Origin: Aphis gossypii
Lineage: Eukaryota; Arthropoda; Insecta; Hemiptera; Aphididae
Length of the DNA stretch: 64,000 bases
Assembly (NCBI RefSeq): GCF_020184175.1
Contig: NC_065531.1
Location: forward strand, 58,301,213 to 58,365,212
Direction: 5' to 3'
A program made the position numbers and the translations under genes. The notes below the pieces were generated by a model. The model ran no database searches and was not told the DNA's origin. It was given only the letters and a program-made list of their open reading frames with translations. Numbering within the stretch: the first letter of the stretch is position 1; each line of letters opens with the position of its first letter. Below, one piece after another: positions 39,372 through 51,060 of the stretch.

Positions 39372-39990
39372 CGGGCGCGCACACACACGGACGCGCGGAC
39401 ACACACACACCCGCGCGCTTTGCGGCGGTCGGGCGGCGCGAGCTATCAGTGACGGCCGAGATCCGCGCGATCGTGCGAAAACAGACGGTGGCGTTCGTCT
39501 CGATCGCGGAACATCGCGGCGCGCGCGCGAGTCGTCTCACACTCGTCGTACGACGTGCGCCGCGGAATATTATCCGTCCGGCGACCGATTATAATAAAAT
39601 ATTATATAATAATATTAATATTATTATTATTATTATAAGTGTGTTTTGATACTATCGATACCCTTATTATTATTTCGGCGGCGGCGGCGGACGGATTGAC
39701 AGACACCGTCGTCCTATTATCAGGCGGACGTTGTGGGAGCGCTCCGCAGCCGTCCCGCGACGTTGCCGAGCAACTCACCGCCGGCAGTGGACGACCGACG
39801 CGCCGCCCGACGGCCGAGACCCGTGCGCGTATTTACATTTTACACGCACCGACTCCCACGTCGTCGTCCTGATTGGGCGGCACACATTATTATTATTATT
39901 ATTACTATTATTGTTGTTGCTATATTATATTTTAATATTATATATAATTTATAATATACCGCGTGTAATAATAACATATTACATACCTGG
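38690..39990 (-). promoter_or_regulatory. Pka-R2: GC-rich 5' region of PKA-RII with probable 5'UTR intron
   Basis: This sequence is markedly GC- and CpG-rich compared with everything around it. On the minus strand a strong donor (GCG|GTGAGT, exon end 39117) pairs naturally with the acceptor ending at 38690, predicting a 427-nt leader intron. A second good donor, CAG|GTATGT (about 39987), could serve another leader exon. The region includes the CA/CG repeat block at 39286-39415 and an ATT run near 39885-39915. No TATA box is evident at an obvious place, so this looks like a dispersed CpG-type promoter. The long open frames across the repeat are low-complexity artefacts. Confidence 0.5.
39286..39415. 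repeat. (CA)n/(CG)n alternating purine-pyrimidine tract
   Basis: There are several CA runs, the longest about 30 bases (39341-39368), separated by GCGCGC and CGGACG interruptions. Alternating purine-pyrimidine DNA of this sort can adopt Z-form. It sits in the probable promoter or leader of PKA-RII, where it would be transcribed as (TG)n. Confidence 0.9.
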
Positions 39991-40518
39991 GTAGTAGGTT
40001 CGCTTGTGTTTTATATTCCACCCCGTAACCACCCCCGCACACCATAGTTGCAACGGCGTAATAATAATTTAATATTTATAAATATGATATATTGACGACG
40101 TCGTGTTACTTTTAGTGGGTATTAATTGCCGTACTCGTTATATTAATTTCGCTAATTGCCAATTGTTGGTGAAATATTTAATACGACCCGTCGCGTTTTA
40201 AACGTATCTATGCATATACATATATTGTTCTTGAGGACTGAGATATGAGGTATATAGTGTCGTAATTACTGGAGGGGGGAGATTTGAGTGTCGTATCCCC
40301 CCGTGACCTTTTTTTTTTTAAAAAAAGACTGGCTCACTACATTTATTTACTGATATTATTGTATATTATTAAATATCTTTTAATTATTCGTTTCAGTGCC
40401 ACATACTCATAAGCGTACTTAGGTACATTTGTCATTTATTGCACCGAAAGGAGATGCTTATGATAAATACAAATTTTTTTGGCAGGGGGTATTAAATAAA
40501 ATTTTTAAATCATTTCAT

Positions 40519-40552
40519 CCCCCCCCCCCCCCTAACAAACATGACCAAATTA
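40519..40552. repeat. Poly-C run and 'cagtggcgtaattt' end-like motif
   Basis: Fourteen Cs (40519-40532) are followed by 'accaaattacgccactg'. The complement, cagtggcgtaatttggt, looks like the terminal sequence of a dispersed element. Similar starts occur at about 40938 (cagtggcgccgta), 52790 (tagtggcgtcattta) and 13620 (cagaggcgtgtta). A second C run lies at 42438-42448. Element limits could not be set. Confidence 0.35.
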
Positions 40553-43499
40553 CGCCACTGATTAGGTATAAAGTTAAATAGATACGCATGCAGTATAACG
40601 ACTTGACGTGCGGCAGTTGAATATACACGGACGAAATCAACGAGGTCACAATACATCATTATTCGTTATATATATATATTTACATTATTGTATGAATTAT
40701 ATAATAATATAGTTATAAGTTTTACTCTGGTCGTATAGGTAAATTGTATATGACTACCTTGGATTGGTTTTATTATATGATTACCTAATAACTAATAAGC
40801 AATAATACTGTAGTAGGTATCCATATAATAAATAGGTATATACTACACAGTACCTACACGACGATAATTATAAACGATATAATTTTTACTGTTGTCGTAC
40901 CGATATAATCGATAGATTGATACCTAGGTATAAGTTCAGTGGCGCCGTACCAAGTATCAAAGCGCCAATCGCCTACCTTGTTCAAATGGGCGGGTTAAGT
41001 GTAATTTGAGACAGGCCAACAGTGGTGTTTTAGGTGAGGGTAGGTACAGTAGGTACACTGTACATTAGTGCAATATTTTTCTATGTTGACGTAACTGTCA
41101 TTTGTTAGTACTTTAGTAGGTAGGTATCTAATTTAGTAATGTGTTTAATCAACATAATATTATACATTTGTATCCTATATCAGTTATAGCATACCTAATA
41201 CCTTATTGTACCTACCTAGTGCAATTGCAGTATGGAACATAATAAATGTTGAATGATAAACATACAAAAATCAAATAGGTATAAATTATAAATTATAATT
41301 TAAAACTGTATTCTGGGTATTTGGATTCTATTACTACGTCAAGTATTAATAATATTTAAAATAAAGAAGTTCATAAATTTTAATAAAATCGGATAAATAC
41401 AAAATAAATAACTTTCTTATGTAATGACTGTTTTGTTGTACCCTTGTGCTTATAATAAGAAATTCAAAACATATTATAGTAGTGGAAACTTGAATGTTGA
41501 AATTTAAAACTTCACGCAATTATATACATAATACTTAAATATAAGTTCTATACTCAATAAAATTTCTAAAACGTTGTGTATTCGTACTTAAGTAAGTACA
41601 AATTTATTTTTGGAATGCTACTATAATTTTACTTTGTTATTTAGGACTAACCGTAGGTAACTGTCATTGTAGGTAGGTGCCTTAGTGCCTATCTAATTTA
41701 CTTCTCTCAAAATTAAACGTAATTCCTATAACATACAATTATTGAGAATAATGAAAATAGCTGAGGTATTTTAGTAACTTACTTACGATAACACTTTAAT
41801 TACCTAGTTGAATTGCAGGATAACATCGTGTTGGCCTGTTATGCTATTTAGCCATGTCCTTTTAAATGTTCAACTAAATTTCTTTATCTTTTATATATTT
41901 TATAGTGTATATTATAGTAATGTAGCACTAACATGTTAATACTTTTACTGGTATGAAAACTCATTAAAAATATAATTTCGAAAGTTTCAAACCACCGACC
42001 GTTTTAATGATGACATAGTGAATTGATACGTGATTCTATAGTATTTGGACTCAACTATTATTTACAATAGGTTAAATAGTTGTGTAATAAAAATTTAAAA
42101 ATTATTTTGAAATAACGATTTGACAGTAAATTGCAATTCATATAAGAATATTTCAATATTTCAGCATAGCCTACTTATTTCATTTTTTGTAAGTACCTAT
42201 GTATTATATAAAAAGTATTTAAAAGTATTTTAAAATATAGCTTATGTTTCATGAACTTAATTAATATTATATATATAATATATTATCTATTGACTATTTC
42301 TTATCAATTATCATTAATAGGTACCACTACTAGCTACTAGGTACATAAGTACATAGTACATGTAGATGATAAGCTATCATAGTATTTAGTAGTACAATAT
42401 TTTTATACAATAGCAACTAATGAATCTTAGAATATTGCCCCCCCCCCCTCGAAAAAATGTTAATTTTATAACATTGGATTTAGATAATAATTATGCATTT
42501 TATATTTTGTACCAGTCAATAAAAAATTAAGTAAATAAAAAAAAGTTTTGAAAAAAAAATAGATACAAATAATATTTTAAAATATATAATTAATATACTT
42601 CTTAATTTTTATAATATTTTTATAATAACTTATACTATTGTTTTAATGTATATGCTATAAGTTTAAGTGATTTTGTTAGAATCATTGATGTATTATTTCT
42701 ACAGAATTAATTTTGTGCCTACATACCGCATTATAACCATTATAACTTATAAGTTATGACGTATAGAATTCAAGGAACAAAGATAATATATGTTTAGAAT
42801 ATGTTTTTATCTAACATGATCTCAAACTTAAGCTTAAAAAAAATGGTAATTTTGTTCCTATTATAATAACTATTTATGTAGTTTATTTTTCATTATTTTC
42901 TAGAAACATTGTTCCTTTATGGTCTTATATAGCGTACACGTGCAATAGGAATATTAGATAAATCACCTTAACTAATTGTCTGTTAGGTTTTGACAATACT
43001 CTAACGGGAAATGATGAATATATATAGAATACAAATCTAAGCAGCACATTATAGTAATATATTATTATGTTATATTAGTTATGGATTTCCGCCGTGTATA
43101 TAATATTTTGAATTTTCAATGAATACGAAACAAAACAATTTTAAGCATGAATAATGAAAACATTAATTCTTAGTTATTATGATTTTTGTACTTATTCATG
43201 AGTAAAAACTAAAACATAAAAACAAAAGTTAGTACAAAATAAACAATTCTTAAATTAAGTAAGTATATATATATATATAATATGTATCACTTTTTAAAAC
43301 TATAATACTGGTTAATTTATCTAAGAATGATAATATCAAAATAAAACAAAGTTGGAGCTTGATGTGATGGTATATATTGTATAATAACTATTAACTAATA
43401 AGATTATAATTTATAACTTTTATGACATGAGATTTCCAAGTATAATCTAACACAAATAATATTATAGTTATTAAATAACAATATAATATTATATTAATA

Positions 43500-43800
43500 T
43501 TCTGTCTATTCTGCGATGGCTGTGGTAGCGCAACAGTTTGATTCGAGCAATGTATATAGGTTTTACGAAGAGTGAAAAGAAAAAAGGAAACAGAATTTTT
43601 TTATAACAGGTCCACCGCTGACGCTAGCTTACGTCAGGAGACAGTAGGGTCCCTATTCTCCAGCAGCGTCGTTGGCGGCGACCGGATCCCGGAAAAACTA
43701 TTGATTTCCATTTTATTCAATAAAACACCGCGTGACACCCTGTCACGTGCTGCCACCTATACAGCTCGCCGCCCGTCAAAATTCATCTTTTCGTAATTAC
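43500..43800. other. GC-elevated intergenic patch with short perfect inverted repeats
   Basis: The patch is far richer in G+C than its flanks. CTGACG (43618-43623) and CGTCAG (43632-43637) form 6-bp arms around an 8-base loop. CGTGAC (43731-43736) and GTCACG (43742-43747) form another pair around a 5-base loop. A plus-strand frame is open from GTG 43572 to 43796 but has no ATG. An acceptor-like TTTTTTTATAACAG lies at 43609. I recognise no protein. It is either an unidentified exon or a regulatory block. Confidence 0.3.
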
Positions 43801-46800
43801 ACAGTATTGTTTCTTTTACCTGCCGTGGCCTCTAAATAGGTAGGCATAATTCAATAATTATACTATGTTTAATCTATATTTTACATAGATATTTCTCTCG
43901 AGATTAAAATAAACTATAACCTATATTAAACATATCTGCAGTATACAGGTAGATAATGATTTTTATATTATAAACCATGAAATATTTGGTACATAATCTG
44001 ATTCAGAGATTACATTCTACTTTTTTTAGATTCTAGCAGAGCAAAATAAAAATATTTGAATTATATGAAAATAAATCCAAGAATATATAATATACTTTAA
44101 TTTAAAAGCTTTTGAATAGGTAATAAAAGAGTTGATTGTATATTAAATTAATACGAGTAGTAGGTATATCGGGCCTAGATAAAAAAATAATAATAGTCTT
44201 GTTGAAGATAAAAACTCACCGTGTGAATTAAATTCTAAACCTATAAAAATATCTATAGCCTCGAGGGATCACCTGAATACATCAATCAAACTCTACAAAA
44301 TATTTCAAATAAACAACCACGGAACTTTGTGGACGGTAGTTTTTATTTTTATTTTTTTTGTTACCTACATAAAGGTTGTTATTTTTTATATTTTTTTGTT
44401 TAAGTACTATAGATAGGTATGTTATATTTTGAAACTTGTATGCATAAATAATAAATTAATATTATAACTAGAGTAATTAGTTAAGCTACTGCCTACATTA
44501 ATATTACAGTATATTTTTGCTCATGATAAATATAATTTATTCTAATCACTTTTTACGAAAATAACGAAAAAATTACGAACAAAATCGTAAAACAATTACG
44601 AAAAATTGAACTATAGATTTATATAAATTATAAACCTGTACATTATTTCCAAAAAAACTTCAGCATAATTCTATACATATAATTGTTTATTTACGGGACT
44701 TAATAACGACACAAACTGTATACTGTAAACTATATTACTATATTATGTAGGTACCTTATATACATATACAATATATCTAGGTATATATAAAATATATGCA
44801 TTGCATGTTTATTTTGAAAATTACTGTGAATTTTTTATTTAGACCTCTCAAAAGTATAAACAAGTTTTAATTTTATAATAGCAAACCCTTCCACTATCAA
44901 AATTAAAGATCAAAACATTTTATTAACTATACTTATTATATTATGTATGATGTATCATTGTAAAATCAATATTTTTTTTCACACTATCAAAATCTAGAAT
45001 TATGGTTGAATAAAAAAGTAGTCTATAAATAACTGTACCTATTTAAATGTATATTTACTCCGCAGTCCGCATCGCCTCTATAATATATCGTGCTCGTGCC
45101 ACACAGTTTGGGAACTACAGTTTATGGTACAATATTACACTATATATTATTATATATTTTTGTTCCTTTATATAATCCATATCGCCTAAAAATCTTTTAA
45201 ATGTATTTTGCATATTATGTATAAACACAATAGCTGAGTTATTGTTATACTAATACTACTATCTATAATAGTGTATTACATAATTCGATATTTATAATTC
45301 ATAAATAAACAGGTTAAGTAAAGATAGAATATGAAATAAGATTTTATTTATAATTCTAAACATTTAAGAACTCTCTTATATATTTTGAAAAATGTTGTTG
45401 GTATTGAAAATAATAATTTCCTCAAAAAACATGTCTTTATACAAAAAAAATCACATTGCACAAATATTTTAAACAACTTAATTATTGCACTCGAAGTAAT
45501 ATGTGAATAAATTAGATATGAGTATTAAGGTATAAACTGTATAAGAATTACTATATACCTATTGTAATTTCTATGTATATATAATATATTTTAAATACAT
45601 ATTATGTTTATTTTATATATATTAAATAACTAAACATGTTTTTTACTTCAAGAGCACGTAATTTGACCATGGTATATCCACATTAAGTTGATAAGATTAT
45701 AATATTATCTATATTATGTTTAATGTTTATATGTAATATACTAATATGCAATACAACAATTATTAATAGATAACAATACATTTCCATAATGTTGTGTACA
45801 AAACAATTCCTTCTCTCCACTCTCCAGTACTCCTACCAATAAATTAAACTTTACATATACGTACCTACCATGGAAGAGTTTCTACGTGTGTATAGGACGT
45901 GTTCGTGTACATATTTAAACCATGTTTTTATCTTTTAAAAAAAGTAGAATAGAGTGTATGAACTTTAGAACTTACATAGTTATATCTACATAAAAGGAAT
46001 ATTTTATAAAATAAAAAGAATATGAAATATTATCATTATTATTCATTATTTATAAAAATTATGATATAATTAATGTAAGTTAGAAAATATTGTACTTAAT
46101 AAGTATTAGTTTTCGTCATTTAAAAGTAGTAAGATTTAAATTATTTATTCATAAAAGTTAAAATTAAATTTTTAAACTATCAATTTATTTTAAACAATCT
46201 AAATATTTATATTTAATTTTTTTTTTAAAGTGGTTACACAGTTTTATAACTAAAAAATTAGAAATAAATAAGTATCAAATATTATTCGCAGATATAGTGT
46301 ACAATGTACCTACATAGAAATATATTATTTAACTATTAAAGTATTATTTTTAAATATTGTACTTGTCGAATGAAATGTTTTAATAATAACATATATACAT
46401 ATGTATATATACATGTGCTTAATAGCCACAAGCTACATATTATAACATTTAATATTTTAATCTCTATAATGGTATATACTATATGGACAAGAATACAAGA
46501 TAGTTGCTCTCGCACTCACGTACGTTGGCGAAGATTAAAAATAAGACGAATTTGATATGATATATCTAGAAATTTTTCAGAGTAGTATTTATTATTATTT
46601 TTTTTTATATATAGAAGTGTTATAAAATGTCTTATAAACATTACTGTATTAAAAAAATCTTACCTAAAAATCGTTTTTCAAATGCAGTACAACTTTTTTA
46701 TAATGTACCTATGACAATTAAAACAATACTTTTCTGCACTAATTATGGAGGTATAAGTAAAGGGAAATAATACTTATGACTTATATCCGTACAAAAACTT

Positions 46801-48479
46801 GTATATCAGCATATATGACAATACAAAATAATGCTTTAGATTTTTAACTATTGACTGTAAGTCTATTAGTCTATAACACTAATCTTTATTATTATAAATA
46901 TAATTCATATTGTGTTTAAAAGTATCATTTTAACTATATGTAGACCATTATTAATATAGACTATAGATTATTTAAAATTTAGGCATGAAAATGCATAGTA
47001 GGTCACCTCTAAATACAAAAATACATATTTGAATATTTCATGGGTTCGTCAGTTATTAACCACATCTATACCTAATTTCTTTTTTCTACATGCAAAGAAT
47101 TTTATAATTTTAGATTTCAACCAGACTACTTTCTAACCATATCGTCCACATCGTTGTATATGTAGGTGAATAATGAATTATTACTATCGCCAAGTTTTTG
47201 ATGAGATATTATTTAATCGTTTACATGCACTTAAATACACAATAACCAGTAACATATGTATCCTAAATTTAAATAATGTCCTGCGATGTCGAGAGTTTAA
47301 TTACTTCTGTAGGTAATAATAAAGTTATGTACTGATGCTTGGTAATATGAGATATTTATAGGTTTGCTATTTGTCATTTGTTCTGATGAGAATTATAATA
47401 ATTGTCTTATTTGAAGAATATAACTTAAAACAATATTTATTGCTTACACCTTACAAAGCTTTATTTTTTATTTAATTAATATTTTTTGGAAAATACTACT
47501 TTTATATGCACAATACATACAAACATAAATCATCAAACTATCAAAAGTGGTATTTTTTAATATTATTTTTGGGGTATATTATCTAAGTTTAATTCAAACT
47601 TTTATTCTGCATATTGACGTACCCATTATAATGAAGTTTTTATAGAGTATAATTCGTGGTATAAAGTATTAGGTCATCAAAAAAACAGGATGTAAATATA
47701 TGATACATAATGTTATTGATTTTGACGTATGACTACTATTATGATTCACTATAATATTATATTAATCAGTAATGGTACCATCTACCACCTCTATGCACCA
47801 GTTTAATACGATATTAGTTCGAATTAATATTATGATAGTTAAAATATAACATCATACTATGATGTTCATATAGACTTGGGTAGAGATATTCGATACAGCC
47901 ATACAAAAGAAGTAAATAATATGGTTTATTTCGGTAGTATAGGTACTATTAGGCATCAACTTAAAATAAATCAAGTAACTCACTTCTGAATTTCTGATTT
48001 AATTTATAATATTTATGTTTCAGATGCGTATAGTCGTATACAACAAAGTAGTTATAGAGTACCTACCTACTATGTAGGCTATAGCGAATGTGTTAATTTT
48101 AATTCAATAATTCGATAAATGATAAATTATACGAAAAAAAACAATTCTGATCCGAGTAAATCAGCATTTATTTCTATAAAAAATATGTATGATATACAAA
48201 TAATTTTTAATTGTATGTTACTTATATACTATTTAGTATTTGTATAAATAGTAAAGTATTATACATAATTTCAGCAATTAATACATATTAATACACCCAT
48301 CATCAATAATAAATTTAAATCTTAAACTTTTTTCTTTTTAACTTGGGATTTGATGCTATAGTTTATTTATTTAATAAATTGAATTATTTTTTGTCAAAAA
48401 CATTACAGTTATTTCTTAAGTTAATAATTACCAATAAAAAGTTTCAAATATTTATGGTTACCTATATTTTTTTGATTAT

Positions 48480-48900
48480 TACAAACATTGAAAAATATAA
48501 TGATTTTTCATTAAGAAAAATGGTTATTTTCGTTTAAATATCGAATTTTAAACACTTGCTTATAAAAAAAAGTTTTGACTATATATTTTCGTTATTTTTT
48601 AATCACACTAATTATGAAGAATCTTTTATTCAACTTTCAATTTTTCAATTTTTTTTTATCTATATATACCTAACTGGTAAATAATATTATCAACATAAAT
48701 ATTGAAAAAAGTAGAAAATTGCAAATATAAATTAATAGCTCAATTTTTAAATTATATCAAGTATACCTATTTAGGATATGTCAAAATATTTGGTGAAAAA
48801 TTAATTTTTTTATTATAAAAATATTGCTTAAATATTCTGGTTTTCTTTCTGTTCTTTTTCCTTTAATTATTAATAAATATACCAAGCGACAAAACCAGAA
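48480..48900 (+). repeat. Older single copy related to the ~490-bp repeat unit
   Basis: 'acttgcttataaaaaaaagt' then 'cgttattttttaatcac' then 'ttatgaagaatcttttattc' match, in the same order and spacing, blocks near 50270-50360 and 50141 of the tandem array. The boundaries are uncertain. Confidence 0.45.
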
Positions 48901-49729
48901 AAATATTTGTTGTTGTTTTTTTTTCGCGAGGGGGAGGAAGAACGGGTTATAAGTATTACAATAGGTATTACATTTTACATTTTCTACTTAAAAACACGAC
49001 AACACACATAAACAAAAAAAAGAACAGTCATTATAACTTCATTTAAAATTAAAATGAAGAAAAAGATACTATAAGTATACTATGTTATAATTTTTATAAA
49101 TATACTAAAATGTCTCAAGTCTTAATATCTGTGAATAGTGGCATAAATATAAAAAATTCTTAAATGGTTCAAAAGCAACCAGGGTCCTGAAATTTATTGA
49201 ATTTAATAATCTCACAACATTTTTAAAGATTTATTTAGGTACGTATATTATATTAATTCATAATAATATATTTATCATAAGTTGAATATGTTTTACCTAA
49301 TCATTTTTTTTGCTGGGAGCTTATAACAATTTCGAATGCTTACTATATCATATAATATTCATAACATAATAATATTTCATAAGTAATTTATTATCTTTGA
49401 ATGCGTATAGTATATTATGAAATAAATTTTATCAATTTTATTTATACTATATTATAATAGGTAGGTATATACATTTTCATTTTATTTTTTTCAATCATAC
49501 GTTTTACACAAATTAATATAGATACATACTAATATATATTATATTATTTACATTATAAACATTAAACATTATATGTATAGCTAAACTGCTAAAGAACATA
49601 AAACCTAAGTAGTATCAATATAAGTAGTGATCAGCAATAAATAAGATTGTGTAAAATTATGAAACTCTACTACAAGCTATCTATTCAAATCATTTTTTTC
49701 TCTTTTACAATAATTGTATCATTAAAAAT

Positions 49730-49930
49730 AAAAAGGGTGGTCAAGTGTGTAACGTTCTGCTCTACAGTAGGTATCGAGTGGACCTAGTAGATAGAGTAGG
49801 TCACTTTAACGGATGATGGATGTATTAAATTTGAATCCAATAATAGGTAACATTGTATAATATGAAAAACGATTCTAAATGGAGATAATTTGTCAGCCAA
49901 GGATATATTTTCTAGTGGGTAGTGAAAAAG
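49730..49930 (+). repeat. Dispersed aphid-type repeat family, copy A
   Basis: The copy contains 'gggtggtcaagtgtgtaac', 'taggtatcgagtgg', 'agtaggtcactttaac', 'tgtattaaatttgaat' and 'gaaaaacgattct' in order. Copies B and C in this window share these blocks. It lies immediately upstream of the ~490-bp tandem array and may be part of the same composite element. No coding capacity seen. Confidence 0.65.
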
Positions 49931-49974
49931 GTGGTTTATATTTTAATGATCTGAATTCTGAATATCTTTCCTAA

Positions 49975-51060
49975 AATTAAATCATGTACAAACAATTTCA
50001 ATTTAAACAACTGGAGTATGTTTTAAGTTTCTACGACTCTAAGTAATTTTTAATTATAACAAAACTCTAAAATTTTTTGATAGTATAAACCGTTATTTTA
50101 CGAATACAAATTTAATTTTTTATAATTATTGTAAGTCAAACTTATGGAAAATCTTTTATTCAATTTTAAATTCTTAGCTAATTATACAAAAACATTTATA
50201 CATTTTTAACTATACAAAATAATTTACAAATATTTATGATTTTGACGAATTTTTGTTAATATTTAAATTTCAAACGCTAATAAAAAAAATTTTGCCTATG
50301 TATTCTTATAATTTTAGAATCACTATAAGAATAACTTATGAGGAACTTTGTATTAAATTTTCTAGTATTTTGATTAAGCCAAAAAAATTAAATCCCTATT
50401 TATAAAAAAGATTAACAAACATAAATATTTCAAATGCCTATAAATAGCCTTAAATAAACGAAATATTTTTAAAATTAAATAATGTAAAGAAAATGCCAAT
50501 CTAAATAACTGGTGAAATTTTCAAGTATCTACGACTTACACTTTTTGAATAATAATAAATATTTAAAATCGTTTGAGAATAAATCGTTATTGTTAGGGTA
50601 TGCAATTTCGTAAACATTTACAATTTTAAAGTTCATAAATTTTTTCCTACAATAGCGCTAAAGTTTTATCTATGACAATTTGAAGGAAAACAAATGGAAA
50701 ACTCTGTTAAATTGTTTAACCTTAAATATAAACACTGAAAATGTTAGGAATTTTTAACTACAAAATTACTTGTAAATTTTTGTGATTGAACTTTAAAAGC
50801 GTATAAAAAATCATTGTGACTAATGATTTTTGATTTTTTTCAACTGCAATAAGAACAACTTATAAGAAACCTTATACTAAATTTCAATAAAAAAAAAAAT
50901 CGAAAATGTCAGTTATCTATAAATGGCTAAAAAAAAAGCTAGAATATTTTAGTTAATAAAATTTAACCGTGTACAGGAAACAGTAAAATAAATAATTGGA
51001 GAAAATTTCAAGTATTTACAGTGAATAGTGATTCGTTTTAAAGTTACAACTACCTATAAA
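49975..51060 (+). repeat. Degenerate tandem repeat, unit about 490 bp, two full copies and part of a third
   Basis: Corresponding landmarks recur at a period near 490 bp: 'aactggagtatg' (~50009), 'aactggtgaaat' (~50505) and 'aattggagaaaa' (~50994), each followed by 'caagtatctacgact'-like sequence. 'ataacttatgaggaact' (~50330) matches 'acaacttataagaaacc' (~50845), and 'ctataaatagcc' matches 'ctataaatggct'. The copies are strongly diverged and non-coding. Confidence 0.65.

Noticed and set aside
39015..39540. Long open frames through the CA/CG repeat on both strands
   Set aside because: The translations are TH/RV repeats created by the microsatellite and GC-rich context, and lie in the PKA-RII promoter/leader.
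40263..40552. Possible complete transposon between a G run and the C run
   Set aside because: The two ends are not inverted repeats of each other and no duplication was found.
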